DNA of 43,910 nt from Bacteroidales bacterium. GTDB taxonomy: Bacteria; Bacteroidota; Bacteroidia; Bacteroidales; UBA932. Positions 6,137 through 13,444 of the stretch are shown here, piece by piece. The notes under the pieces were generated by a model. That model saw only the letters and a program-made list of their open reading frames with translations, made no database searches and was not told the DNA's origin. Both the position numbers and the translations under genes were made by a program. Each line of letters begins with the position of its first letter. Positions within the stretch are counted from its first letter, which is position 1. The DNA lies in assembly GCA_017617715.1 (NCBI GenBank), contig JAFZVQ010000041.1, positions 1 through 43,910 on the forward strand. Direction: 5' to 3'.

Positions 6137-8335
6137 ATGAAAACAATTTGGAAATATATAATCGTTGCCCTGGCAGGTCTTTCAATTCTTGCCTGCAACA
6201 AAGAAGTATTGGATCCTTCTGCTGAAGATAACAAGTCTTCCGAGGATGTATATACCTATGTCATTGCCATTGATGAAGGCACCAAGACATTTCTGGACGG
6301 AGACCATATTGCCTGGGAAGATGGTGATTCAGTTGCCTGGTGTGTTGTGGATGGTTCTTCTGTATACCCAGGTTATTCTGAAATCATCCTGTCCAATCCG
6401 CGCATGTTTAAAGTCAAGTGCCCATTCTATATAAACAAAGGCGCTCATATCTATGCCTGCGCACAAAGCTACTCAATCGATTATTCCGGAGGGGCCAGTT
6501 TTTATATTCCGACAGACCAGCATGGCGTCATTCAGAATTCCATGCCGATGGTTTCCCTGCCTATAGAGGTTGCTGCGGGCATCAACAGCAACGTGGAAAC
6601 GCCTGCCGGACTGGCCAGTTTCGTCAATCTTGGTGCGGTAATCAAGTATAACGTGTATACAAGCGACACGGCTTATGGTGCCGAACAGATCCAGAGCATC
6701 ACGTTCGAAGCTACTTCCCCCATTGCCGGTGATTTCGATGTCGATCTTCCCACCGTTTCCGAGACGTCCATTCCTTCTCCTTCCGGCCTCACAGAAAAAT
6801 GCGTCACATCTTTCCTTGATACTCCGGAAGAGGCGGGAATCGACAAAGCCAACGGATTAAAAGTCTACCAGGTAGTGGCTCCCGGAACGCTTTCCGGCAC
6901 GGTAACGGTAACCACGGATGCCGCCGTTTATTCATATTCAGTCTCGAATATTGAATTCGAACGTGCATCCATCAAAACCCTCAACGTGAACCTGGCCAGT
7001 ACAAATGCCACCAGGCGCACACTGGCAGATTTCGAGACTTTGTTGACGGCCTGCGAATGGCAGTTGGTCTCAGTCGCTGCTTCCGATGGCACTGATATTA
7101 CCCAGAATGCCGGAGACGCTTTGACATTCAATGCAGACCACACTCTGTCCCTGACCTGCAACACGCCTGATCAGGTGTACAATTACAATACCGACGAATG
7201 GGTTGATTACCGTTTGGGCTACTCATCATGGGATGATGTGACACGGGAATGGTCTTTATCTGGTTTCTACGGTGCTTATCCCCAACTGAACTTTACCAGT
7301 TATGCCTATCCTCTGGCAATTGTCACCGACAATACTTATGCTCAGGAATACAACATTGTTTCGCTGACTAATGCTACTTTAGTTCTGGATTACCAGTCGC
7401 TTTTCACCATCACCTTCACCAATCCAGCCACGCCCGCCCCGACTACCCCGGAGGCTCTGCTGACGGCGCATGAATGGGAACTCACATCTGTGCTCCGAAA
7501 GGGCCAATATGATACTGAGTTTTATGATTATACTGAAACAGCCGGTAACAAGATGACGCTCAATGCAGACCATAGTTTTGCCTTTGACTGCACTGCCAAT
7601 AATGGCTATGTGTTTGATTATCATAATGGATGGGGCGAGATTCATTCGGATTTAAGTGATTGGGGAGGATTCTGGACAGACCCCAATACAGTTCTTGAAT
7701 GGTCTTACTCAGAGAGTGGCGGAACGAACTACCTCGCTTTCACCGAATGTGCTTATCCTCTGGTGATTATTGACGAGATTATCACATCTCCCCAGTCTTA
7801 CGAGATCGCCGTGCTTACGGACTCTTATCTTGAATTGCATCATCATAACGCGGAACCGAACGCTAACGGCTCCATATTCGACTACATCATCACCTTCACC
7901 ATCCCTGGCGAAAAGAGCCGGGTCGAGGGCTTGCTGACTGCGCACAATTGGGAATTGACCTCTGTGACACGCGACGGGGCTGATGTTACTGAAACCGCCG
8001 GCAACTCAATGACGCTCAACGCGGACCATAGCTTCAGCTTCAACTGCAGTGCTCACAATGGTTTAACGGCATACTATCCCGGGTATCCTAATTGCGTGAC
8101 TGATCCTTCTTATGATCTCGGCTATTCCTGGGCGACTTATGAATGGTCCGTATCTTTCGGTGCTGTCACATCACTGGCCTTCACTCAGTACAGCTATCCT
8201 TTGGTTGTAGTTGACTCGGACTATTCGAACAAGGCTCTGTCTTATGAAATTGCCACGCTGGACGACAGCACCCTTGTACTTGAGTACAATCACAGCACGG
8301 ACGGTCTTTACAGAATTACGTACACGGCAAAATAA
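6137..8335 (+). CDS. Surface lipoprotein with fimbrillin-like N-terminus and three repeat domains, 732 aa
   Basis: A short N-terminal signal ends in the lipobox SILAC (Cys20), so this is an outer-membrane lipoprotein, probably surface exposed. Residues ~35-290 resemble the fimbrillin-like fold common in Bacteroidales (TKTFLDGD, then IAWEDGDSVA). Three repeats of about 140-150 residues follow, starting near residues 296, 437 and 594. Each opens with a variant of LLTAHEWELTSV, then TAGN-MTLNADHSF-F-C, and closes with YPLVVVD-, SYEIATL- and LVLEY. The repeats diverge in sequence but keep this order, consistent with old tandem duplication of a beta-barrel or lipocalin-like unit. Function is unknown. 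Adhesion or glycan binding is plausible. It is preceded by the 45-aa leader peptide. Confidence 0.75.
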   Translation: MKTIWKYIIVALAGLSILACNKEVLDPSAEDNKSSEDVYTYVIAIDEGTKTFLDGDHIAWEDGDSVAWCVVDGSSVYPGYSEIILSNPRMFKVKCPFYINKGAHIYACAQSYSIDYSGGASFYIPTDQHGVIQNSMPMVSLPIEVAAGINSNVETPAGLASFVNLGAVIKYNVYTSDTAYGAEQIQSITFEATSPIAGDFDVDLPTVSETSIPSPSGLTEKCVTSFLDTPEEAGIDKANGLKVYQVVAPGTLSGTVTVTTDAAVYSYSVSNIEFERASIKTLNVNLASTNATRRTLADFETLLTACEWQLVSVAASDGTDITQNAGDALTFNADHTLSLTCNTPDQVYNYNTDEWVDYRLGYSSWDDVTREWSLSGFYGAYPQLNFTSYAYPLAIVTDNTYAQEYNIVSLTNATLVLDYQSLFTITFTNPATPAPTTPEALLTAHEWELTSVLRKGQYDTEFYDYTETAGNKMTLNADHSFAFDCTANNGYVFDYHNGWGEIHSDLSDWGGFWTDPNTVLEWSYSESGGTNYLAFTECAYPLVIIDEIITSPQSYEIAVLTDSYLELHHHNAEPNANGSIFDYIITFTIPGEKSRVEGLLTAHNWELTSVTRDGADVTETAGNSMTLNADHSFSFNCSAHNGLTAYYPGYPNCVTDPSYDLGYSWATYEWSVSFGAVTSLAFTQYSYPLVVVDSDYSNKALSYEIATLDDSTLVLEYNHSTDGLYRITYTAK

Positions 8336-8348
8336 TGCCTTGATATAT

Positions 8349-9044
8349 ATGAAGAAATTAATCAATATTATCCTCGTTGCTGCGGTGCTTGCCCTGACGG
8401 TAGGCTGCGGCAACAACCCGAAGGGCGGAAAGACCGGCGAGGCTGAAGCAGAGGTTCAGGCAGAGGCGGATTCGCTCGTAAAAGTTGAAAAGACAATGAA
8501 GACAATGGAAAAAATCGCAGCAATGCCCGAGGAGCCGGTTTTCGACATCGTGACCAGCCTCGGCACCATCAAGGTCCGTCTCTACGCCGACACCCCCAAG
8601 CATCGCGAGAACTTTGCCAAGCTTGCGTTCGAAGGCTTCTTCGACGGACTTCAGTTCCACCGCATCATCAAGAACTTCATGATCCAGGGCGGTGATCCTC
8701 TGACAAAGGATCCCAACAGGGTGGCGGAATACGGCACTGGCGGTCCCGGCTACCAGATCGAAGCTGAGATCCGTCCCACGCACCACCACAAGAAAGGCGC
8801 CCTCGCCGCCGCCCGCAAAGGCGACATAGCCAACCCCATGAAGGAATCCAGCGGCTCCCAGTTCTACATCGTCCAGAGCGAAGAAGGCTGCCGCCACCTC
8901 GACGGGGAATACACCATTTTCGGCGAGACCATCGACGGCTTTAAGGTGATCGACGACATTGCTGCCGTCCAGACCAACCAGCGCGGCCTTCCCGACAACC
9001 CCATTTTCATCCTTTATGTAAAATATGATGATGAATTGAACTAA
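8349..9044 (+). CDS. Lipoprotein peptidyl-prolyl isomerase (cyclophilin type), 231 aa
   Basis: The start at 8349 (MKKLINIILVAAVLAL) gives a classic lipoprotein signal with Cys20 (TVGC). The upstream frame from 8211 only overlaps the previous gene. After a Glu/Ala-rich linker (residues 30-60), residues ~64-230 form a cyclophilin domain: LGTIKVRLY, FHRIIKNFMIQGGDP at 103-117 with the catalytic Arg, GTGGPGYQIEAE, and SGSQFYI. It should catalyse cis-trans isomerisation of X-Pro bonds and assist folding of periplasmic or outer-membrane proteins. It lies only 13 nt after the lipoprotein gene and may be co-transcribed with it. Confidence 0.9.
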   Translation: MKKLINIILVAAVLALTVGCGNNPKGGKTGEAEAEVQAEADSLVKVEKTMKTMEKIAAMPEEPVFDIVTSLGTIKVRLYADTPKHRENFAKLAFEGFFDGLQFHRIIKNFMIQGGDPLTKDPNRVAEYGTGGPGYQIEAEIRPTHHHKKGALAAARKGDIANPMKESSGSQFYIVQSEEGCRHLDGEYTIFGETIDGFKVIDDIAAVQTNQRGLPDNPIFILYVKYDDELN

Positions 9045-9055
9045 GCCGGCCAACT

Positions 9056-9072
9056 TTGGCACAGGCTTTGCA
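9056..9072 (+). promoter_or_regulatory. Sigma-54 type (-24/-12) promoter match
   Basis: TTGGCAC, five bases, TTGCA: the GG (9058-9059) and GC (9070-9071) doublets are separated by the required 10 nt, a full match to the sigma-54 consensus. It lies 11 nt after the cyclophilin stop. No plus-strand gene follows, only a structured stretch ending in the hairpin at 9127-9154, so it may drive a small RNA. Confidence 0.55.
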
Positions 9073-9113
9073 ATATAGTTTAACCGAATAGTTTTTTCAT
9101 AGGTTAAATTTAG

Positions 9114-9126
9114 GTTAGAATTGCAA
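9114..9126 (+). repeat. 13-bp direct repeat, left of rhuM
   Basis: GTTAGAATTGCAA, followed immediately by a GC hairpin. The identical 13-mer, also followed by a GC hairpin, recurs at 10250-10262. The pair brackets the rhuM gene. Confidence 0.6.
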
Positions 9127-9154
9127 ACGCCCCGCGTCGAGAGATGCGGGGCGT
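9127..9154. terminator. Hairpin terminator at the 3' side of rhuM
   Basis: ACGCCCCGC (9127-9135) pairs perfectly with GCGGGGCGT (9146-9154) across a 10-nt loop. On the minus strand a T-containing tail (GTTTGCAATT) follows, so it can end rhuM transcription (stop at 9174). On the plus strand it would end a transcript from the sigma-54 promoter. Confidence 0.6.
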
Positions 9155-9173
9155 GTTGTATAAGAGGAGTAAT

Positions 9174-10175
9174 CTACTCTCCAAGAAGAAGACTAACTTC
9201 TTTGTCGAAGTCGGAGACAATCTTTTGAGTCTTATTGTAGGTGTCGTATTCCTGCTCCGCTTTGCGCTGGGCATCTTCGTGAGATACTCCACCCTTGTTG
9301 TGGTCTGGAAGAATCTGGAAACGCCTGAATGCCAGGAATTCATTGACGCTGGCTGCGAACTGCTCCATTGTGAATGTGTTCTCATTTTCTATGAGATCCT
9401 CAATGTAGTCGAAGTAGCCGGACACGGCTCGTTCAAGTCGCTTTATATCTTTTTCCGGGAGGAAATTCTTCGCAACAGATACGTCAGATTTCAGGATGCG
9501 CCCGTCCGGAGAGTTCTTCCACGTCGTCAGTCCCATATGCTCCTTACTGCTATCGGCACCGTCAAAAATGATCTCTGCGGCTGTTTTCCCGGTGATGGCA
9601 TAATGGAACTTGTTCTGAATCATGGCGTAGAAGTCCTTCGTGGTTGGTGCTGAGCGGTCATAGTCGATGCTGCATTCCGCGTAAATGTCTGTTATCTGCT
9701 GCCAAATCCTGCGTTCGCTGGCGCGGATGGATCTGACCCGTTCCAAGAGTTCCCGGAAATAATCCTTTCCAAAGATGTCGCCGCCGTCCTTCATCCTGCG
9801 GTCGTCCAGGACAAAGCCCTTTTTGATGTATTCTTTTAATATGCCGGTTGCCCAGATTCGGAATGCGGTGGCTCGGGCTGATGATACGCGGTAGCCAACA
9901 GCGATAATGGCGTCCAAGTTATAGAAATTTCGGTCTCGAGTAACCATCCGGTTTCCTTCCCTCTGAACTGCCGAGAAATACTCGGTGGTTGCCTCCTTTG
10001 AAAGCTCACCTGATTCGTATATATTCTTAAGGTGCAGACTAATATTGTCTGGAGTGCAACCAAACAGAGCAGCCATTGCTTTCTGTGTGGCCCAAATACT
10101 TTCGTTCTTTAATACTACATCAACCTTTACATCCTCTGTGGGCGTATTGTAGATAAGCAACTTAAAATCCTTCAT
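9174..10175 (-). CDS. rhuM: RhuM family protein, 333 aa
   Basis: The whole protein fits the RhuM family, named from Salmonella SPI-3. It has an N-terminal helix-turn-helix-like region (SIWATQKAMAALFGCTPDNISLHLKNIYESGEL), the very conserved VTRDRNFYNLDAIIAVGYRVSS-TAFRIWAT block at about 76-110, and a helical C-terminal part ending DKEVSLLLGE. Length is normal for the family. The biochemical function is not established. The N-terminal block is shared with phage antirepressor-like proteins, and rhuM genes are typical cargo of islands and mobile elements. Here the gene is isolated, has its own complete promoter, and is bracketed by a 13-bp repeat plus hairpins, which suggests it arrived as a unit. 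Confidence 0.9.
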   Translation of the reverse strand: MKDFKLLIYNTPTEDVKVDVVLKNESIWATQKAMAALFGCTPDNISLHLKNIYESGELSKEATTEYFSAVQREGNRMVTRDRNFYNLDAIIAVGYRVSSARATAFRIWATGILKEYIKKGFVLDDRRMKDGGDIFGKDYFRELLERVRSIRASERRIWQQITDIYAECSIDYDRSAPTTKDFYAMIQNKFHYAITGKTAAEIIFDGADSSKEHMGLTTWKNSPDGRILKSDVSVAKNFLPEKDIKRLERAVSGYFDYIEDLIENENTFTMEQFAASVNEFLAFRRFQILPDHNKGGVSHEDAQRKAEQEYDTYNKTQKIVSDFDKEVSLLLGE

Positions 10176-10199
10176 GGCGGCATCTCAATATGTACTAAG

Positions 10200-10231
10200 C
10201 AAAGTTAAGCAAAGAATGATAATCAGTCAAA
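10200..10231 (-). promoter_or_regulatory. rhuM promoter
   Basis: On the minus strand a TTTG -33 box (10228-10231) is followed after 20 nt by a perfect TAACTTTG -7 box (10200-10207), placed 24 nt upstream of the rhuM ATG at 10175. Confidence 0.65.
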
Positions 10232-10249
10232 ATAAAGTTTGGAAATAAT

Positions 10250-10262
10250 GTTAGAATTGCAA
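10250..10262 (+). repeat. 13-bp direct repeat, right of rhuM
   Basis: Second copy of GTTAGAATTGCAA (first at 9114-9126), again running directly into a GC hairpin. Confidence 0.6.
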
Positions 10263-10263
10263 G

Positions 10264-10289
10264 TCGCCCGCGCTGTGAAGCGCGGGCGA
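10264..10289 (+). terminator. Intrinsic terminator with T-rich tail
   Basis: TCGCCCGCG (10264-10272) and CGCGGGCGA (10281-10289) form a 9-bp stem with an 8-nt loop, followed by TGTTTTATTATTT. It is oriented to stop rightward transcripts. No plus-strand gene precedes it now except the sigma-54 promoter region left of rhuM. This fits an ancestral short transcript that was split by the rhuM insertion. Confidence 0.6.
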
Positions 10290-10315
10290 TGTTTTATTAT
10301 TTAACTTTTATTTGC

Positions 10316-10334
10316 ATATTTGCGTTAACTAATC
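10316..10334 (+). promoter_or_regulatory. Promoter/leader copy 1 (before the small membrane protein)
   Basis: A 19-nt block, ATATTTGCGTTAACTAATC, includes the -7 box (CATATTTG, one mismatch) and the presumed untranslated leader. An identical block occurs at 10775-10793. The ATG follows 11 nt downstream without a Shine-Dalgarno sequence. Confidence 0.5.
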
Positions 10335-10345
10335 CGCGTATTTCT

Positions 10346-10762
10346 ATGCTGAAGATTCCTACCAGGCATCTGCTGTTGGTCAATGGCCTTCTCTGGACGG
10401 CCATAGGGACGAGGATTATGCTGATAGGCATTGACTATTATGGACGGCTGGAGAGCATTCCGTGGTGGTATTTTCTTCTGTCGGCCATCGTCTTTATTGG
10501 ATTCTGGTTCATGTTCACGGGTGTGGTGCGCAAGTACGCGGCGCGGATTATGGCCATGTCCGAGCCTAAGACATCCATTTTCAAAACCTTCAGCATCAAA
10601 GGGTACATCATCATCGCTTTCATGATCACCCTCGGCATCACGCTCAAACGCATCCCTCAGGTGCCGGATTCCTTCATAGCCTGGTTTTACTGCGGTCTCG
10701 GCCCCGGCCTCCTGTCCGCCGGAATCCGTTTCATCATCCGCTGGGCAATGCCGTCCAGTTGA
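10346..10762 (+). CDS. Small integral membrane protein, 138 aa
   Basis: The start is MLKIPTRHLL at 10346, chosen because the upstream frame (10289) would begin inside a terminator and promoter. Four hydrophobic segments are evident: about 8-28 (LLLVNGLLWTAIGTRIMLIGI), 39-60 (WWYFLLSAIVFIGFWFMF), 83-100 (GYIIIAFMITLGITL) and 110-132 (FIAWFYCGLGPGLLSAGI). A basic loop between the second and third segments suggests an inner-membrane protein with cytoplasmic Lys/Arg. It is a conserved-type small membrane protein of unknown function. Its promoter, leader and first four codons resemble those of the next gene, bcp. Confidence 0.75.
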   Translation: MLKIPTRHLLLVNGLLWTAIGTRIMLIGIDYYGRLESIPWWYFLLSAIVFIGFWFMFTGVVRKYAARIMAMSEPKTSIFKTFSIKGYIIIAFMITLGITLKRIPQVPDSFIAWFYCGLGPGLLSAGIRFIIRWAMPSS

Positions 10763-10774
10763 CGGGAAATTATT

Positions 10775-10793
10775 ATATTTGCGTTAACTAATC
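10775..10793 (+). promoter_or_regulatory. Promoter/leader copy 2 (before bcp)
   Basis: Identical 19-nt block to 10316-10334. Here the -7 box is the perfect TATATTTG (10774-10781). Two candidate ATGs follow, at 10796 and 10802. Confidence 0.55.
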
Positions 10794-10801
10794 TCATGTT
10801 T

Positions 10802-11263
10802 ATGCTCAAGATCGGAGATAAAATGCCGTCGTTCGAGGTCGTCGACCAGGACGGGAATACAGTCAAGTCTGAGGACTTCATCGGCAAAGGCCGCAAAACC
10901 ATCGTCTATTTCTATCCCAAAGACAACACTTCCGGCTGCACGGCCGAGGCCTGCTCATTCCGGGACAATTATGCCGCCCTCACCGCTGCCGGCTACAATG
11001 TCGTGGGCGTGAGCAAGGACAGCGCCAAGTCGCACACCGGCTTCCGGGCAAAGTTCGAGCTGCCGTTCCGCCTGCTGGCAGACACGGGCCTGCAGATGCT
11101 TCAGAGTTTCGGTGCCTGGGGCGAAAAGAAAATGTATGGCAAAACGACGATGGGCACCCTGCGCCGTACGTTCATTTTCGACGAAAACGGCATCCTCGAG
11201 CGCATCATCGAAAAGGTGGACACCAAAAACGCAGCGGCCCAGATTCTCGAGACCGAGATATAG
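10802..11263 (+). CDS. bcp: Thioredoxin-dependent thiol peroxidase (Bcp/PrxQ), 153 aa
   Basis: This atypical 2-Cys peroxiredoxin reduces hydrogen peroxide and organic hydroperoxides using thioredoxin, in the cytoplasm. The fold signature is complete: KIGDKMPSFEVVDQDG, then VYFYPKDNTSGCTAEACSFRD, with peroxidatic Cys46 and resolving Cys51 in the PrxQ C-x4-C spacing, the later catalytic Arg in TLRRTFIFDENG, and an Ala-rich C-terminal helix. I place the start at MLKIGDK (10802), which aligns with family N-termini and with the duplicated leader. An ATG two codons upstream (10796) is possible. Confidence 0.95.
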   Translation: MLKIGDKMPSFEVVDQDGNTVKSEDFIGKGRKTIVYFYPKDNTSGCTAEACSFRDNYAALTAAGYNVVGVSKDSAKSHTGFRAKFELPFRLLADTGLQMLQSFGAWGEKKMYGKTTMGTLRRTFIFDENGILERIIEKVDTKNAAAQILETEI

Positions 11264-11286
11264 CGGTATTAATATATTTTTTTTGT

Positions 11287-11294
11287 TATCTTTG
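11287..11294 (+). promoter_or_regulatory. -7 promoter box for the lipoprotein at 11325
   Basis: TATCTTTG is a perfect TAnnTTTG box, about 30 nt before the ATG. The upstream region is A/T-rich without an obvious TTTG -33 element. Confidence 0.5.
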
Positions 11295-11324
11295 CATATA
11301 TCCGAATAGTCGGTTTTTTCAGAT

Positions 11325-11906
11325 ATGAAACGATTCTTTTTTCTGGCTGCTTTGATTGTTGTTTTCTCCGCTTGCACGGGTGAATTGTTCAACGTCGACA
11401 ATGAACTTGACGGTTATTGGTATATGTCTTCTTTGCGAATCGTCGTAGAGAAGCCCGACGGGAGCAAATTGAACAAGGATAAGGAATATACGACTTCGAA
11501 TTCGCCAAGATTCATGAACGTAAACGGCACTTCTTTCGAGCCCTATGATAATCACGGAAAGCTCGAATGGAACTCCCTGAGAATGACGGCCGGGAATCTG
11601 TATACCTTCGACCGCTCCGGCGTCCGCGACAACGACAAGGTCAAGTTTGAGTCTTCTGGTAATGCTATCATGGTTTATGGATTCTCCACAATGGACTACT
11701 ATGTAGGCAGTGACGGATCTCCACTGGACTATAATGGTGACGGAGTTATTAATTATTGGGACATGGTGTTTACCTCCGGAGCCGGCTACCCTCTGTCGAC
11801 CTACGACTACAGCATAAAGTCTGATGGCGGGCCCCTGTCGGTAACGTGCATCGTGACGTTCTCCTCAACAGACAAGGCATCCCTTGAAGCCTGGCTCAAA
11901 GAATAG
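11325..11906 (+). CDS. Hypothetical lipoprotein, 193 aa
   Basis: A signal peptide (MKRFFFLAALIVVFSAC) gives a lipidated Cys17. The rest is rich in Asp, Gly, Tyr and Ser with alternating hydrophobics, suggesting a small beta-barrel or lipocalin-like fold: LDGYWYMSSLRIVV near the start, then TFDRSG, and ALMVYGF-type strands. An acidic DYNGDGVINYWDMV stretch at about 135-148 resembles a single EF-hand/dockerin-like calcium loop (D-N-D-G-V-I-N), though it may be coincidental. No named family is recognised. It is monocistronic or loosely followed by the 195-aa gene 28 nt downstream. Confidence 0.7.
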   Translation: MKRFFFLAALIVVFSACTGELFNVDNELDGYWYMSSLRIVVEKPDGSKLNKDKEYTTSNSPRFMNVNGTSFEPYDNHGKLEWNSLRMTAGNLYTFDRSGVRDNDKVKFESSGNAIMVYGFSTMDYYVGSDGSPLDYNGDGVINYWDMVFTSGAGYPLSTYDYSIKSDGGPLSVTCIVTFSSTDKASLEAWLKE

Positions 11907-11934
11907 TAGTCCACGCTTCCTGGCAGGTGTAATT

Positions 11935-12522
11935 ATGGCTTCCGGAGATAATAACGATTCACGCAAGAACCGGACGGTCTATAGTGACGACCGCTATGTC
12001 ATTGGCAAGGAAGAAGACCCCGGCACCGACATAATCATAGAAAACGACCCGGCTTACGACGTGATTGCCCTGTATCCCGATAGCGTCGTTGACTACTGCC
12101 TTGTCGAAGTGGCCCCCGGCTGCCACGGTCGTAATGAGCATTGGATGGCGCTCGTCCAGGCCTGCCGGAAGCTCTTTGTCGACGCTGACGGCGAAGCTGT
12201 CTGGCATTACGATGCCGCCAAGGCCGACGCCGTGCAGATAAGCGTCGCAGAGCTGTTTGCGCCCGTCGCAGACGGCAAGATGAACTACCGCAAGGCTTTT
12301 CTCCGCCCCCCGTACCCCAATGGCTACACCGATGCCGATTTCGACCGCGTCAACGCCGCCCTGTTCCCGAATGGCACGGACTCTCTTGAGGTGTATGAGT
12401 GGACCACCGGCTGGTCGGAATACTTCGACGAAGGCCATGAATGGTGGGGCACGCTGTGTCTGACCGTTCTCGACAAAACCCTGGACCGGATAGTCGTGAT
12501 TATGGCTTCTGCCACCGACTGA
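11935..12522 (+). CDS. Hypothetical acidic cytoplasmic protein, 195 aa
   Basis: The start is taken at MASGDNNDS (11935), since the frame from 11884 overlaps the preceding lipoprotein gene. No signal peptide or membrane segment is present. The protein is acidic, with SVVDYCLVEVAPG, an aromatic-rich segment (FDEGHEWWGTLCLTVLD) and a hydrophobic C-terminal strand (RIVVIMASATD). The small globular, W/E-rich character is reminiscent of immunity-type or SMI1-like proteins, but no diagnostic motif is visible, so this is only a suggestion. It lies between a lipoprotein and a broken toxin-antitoxin locus in an accessory region. Confidence 0.65.
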   Translation: MASGDNNDSRKNRTVYSDDRYVIGKEEDPGTDIIIENDPAYDVIALYPDSVVDYCLVEVAPGCHGRNEHWMALVQACRKLFVDADGEAVWHYDAAKADAVQISVAELFAPVADGKMNYRKAFLRPPYPNGYTDADFDRVNAALFPNGTDSLEVYEWTTGWSEYFDEGHEWWGTLCLTVLDKTLDRIVVIMASATD

Positions 12523-12619
12523 CCGACACCGGGAACTCAGCAGCGCAGATACCTCCGCCATAGTGTCTGTGAACGACAAGATCGCCTCGGGGCGTATTAT
12601 AGATGGTGATTTTTATTTT

Positions 12620-12677
12620 TATACCCTATTTGATATAATTTTATAAAAATCATTATATTTGTACCCGATTGGGTATA
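12620..12677 (+). promoter_or_regulatory. hip promoter with palindromic operator
   Basis: A perfect TATATTTG -7 box (12654-12661) abuts the palindrome TACCC-gatt-GGGTA (12662-12675). A further half-site TATACCC (12620-12626) lies upstream and matches the outer arm GGGTATA (12671-12677). Binding of the HipB-like protein here would occlude the start of transcription, the usual autoregulation in this family. Confidence 0.6.
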
Positions 12678-12685
12678 AGAATAAT

Positions 12686-12883
12686 ATGCTGTCTACACAT
12701 ATCAAACAAAAGCGGAAGAAATACGGGCTGACACAAATCGAGTTGGCCCAGCGTGCTGGCGTGGGGCTGCGGTTCATCCGCGACCTTGAACAGGGCAAGC
12801 AAAGCTTGCGAATGGACAAAGTCAATGACGTCCTGGCTCTCTTCGGGGAGTGTCTTGGGCCAATATCTAAAGTCGAATTATGA
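12686..12883 (+). CDS. hipB: HipB-type XRE antitoxin/repressor, 65 aa
   Basis: A single XRE-type helix-turn-helix domain spans nearly the whole protein: IKQKRKKYGLTQIELAQRAGVGLRFIRDLEQGK. It is typical of HipB repressors that autoregulate hip operons and neutralise or sequester HipA kinases. The start is taken at MLSTHIKQ (12686), because the earlier TTG start (12659) lies within the promoter/operator. Its stop overlaps the next start by 4 nt (ATGA). The antitoxin appears intact although its partner is broken, so it may persist only as a DNA-binding regulator. Confidence 0.88.
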   Translation: MLSTHIKQKRKKYGLTQIELAQRAGVGLRFIRDLEQGKQSLRMDKVNDVLALFGECLGPISKVEL

Positions 12884-13307
12884 AACAAGCAGATATTTAT
12901 GTGAATGATTCCTTCTGCGGTATCTTGACGGAAGATGAGGAAGGTTATCATTTCCGCTACGACGACTTTTATCTGAAGAGGGCGGACGCCGCCCCTTTGA
13001 GCCCTACAATGCCACTGACGTCCATTCCTTACGAAAAAGAAATGATGTTCCCTGTATTTGACGGGCTCATTCCGGAGGGATGGCGCTGTCTTTCACTACC
13101 GGCGGAGAAAAGTCGGGATTTGACCGTAGTACCTTTCTGTCGGCGATGCAGAACAGTGGACTGACAGATGTCCAATCGACCTTCCTGATAAAGAGAATCG
13201 TATCTGCAGCCCCTGCCTGGGACAGCCTGATCGAACTGTCCTTCCTCCCAAACAAGATGAAAGACGCCTACCGGCAGCTCCTGAAGATCCGCCTGGCAAG
13301 GTTGTAG
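12880..13307 (+). pseudogene. hipA: Broken HipA (N-terminal domain joined to C-terminal tail)
   Basis: Codons from 12880 encode a HipA N-terminal subdomain: IYVNDSFCGILTEDEEGYHFRYD, then LSPTMPLTSIPYE and FPVFDGLIPEGW. After the Trp the frame becomes nonsense and stops at 13164. From 13080 a second frame encodes a recognisable HipA C-terminal end (ALSFTTGGEKSGFDRSTF, FLIKRIVSAAPAWDSLIELSFLPNKMK). The whole kinase core between them is missing. The join falls at the shared GGATGG near 13078-13083, as expected for an internal deletion with a +1 frame change. The toxin should be inactive. Confidence 0.8.
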
Positions 13308-13444
13308 GTTAGTCAGGGCAGCATACAACACCCCTGCACCCGGGGGGTGGACTGGCCAAGGTAACTCAAGTGCTCGTTGCGTGTCGTAGCGCAGTCACCC
13401 GACGAGCGCCAGAAATATATTCCAGATAAATCGTTCTCCGCTGA

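Noticed and set aside
11720-11760. EF-hand/dockerin calcium loop in the 193-aa lipoprotein
   Set aside because: Only one loop-like stretch (DYNGDGVINYWD) is seen, with no second repeat or cohesin context, so it is noted but not called as a domain.
13321-13350. Terminator after the broken hipA
   Set aside because: CACCCC...GGGGTG gives only a 6-bp stem and has no T tract on either strand, too weak to call.
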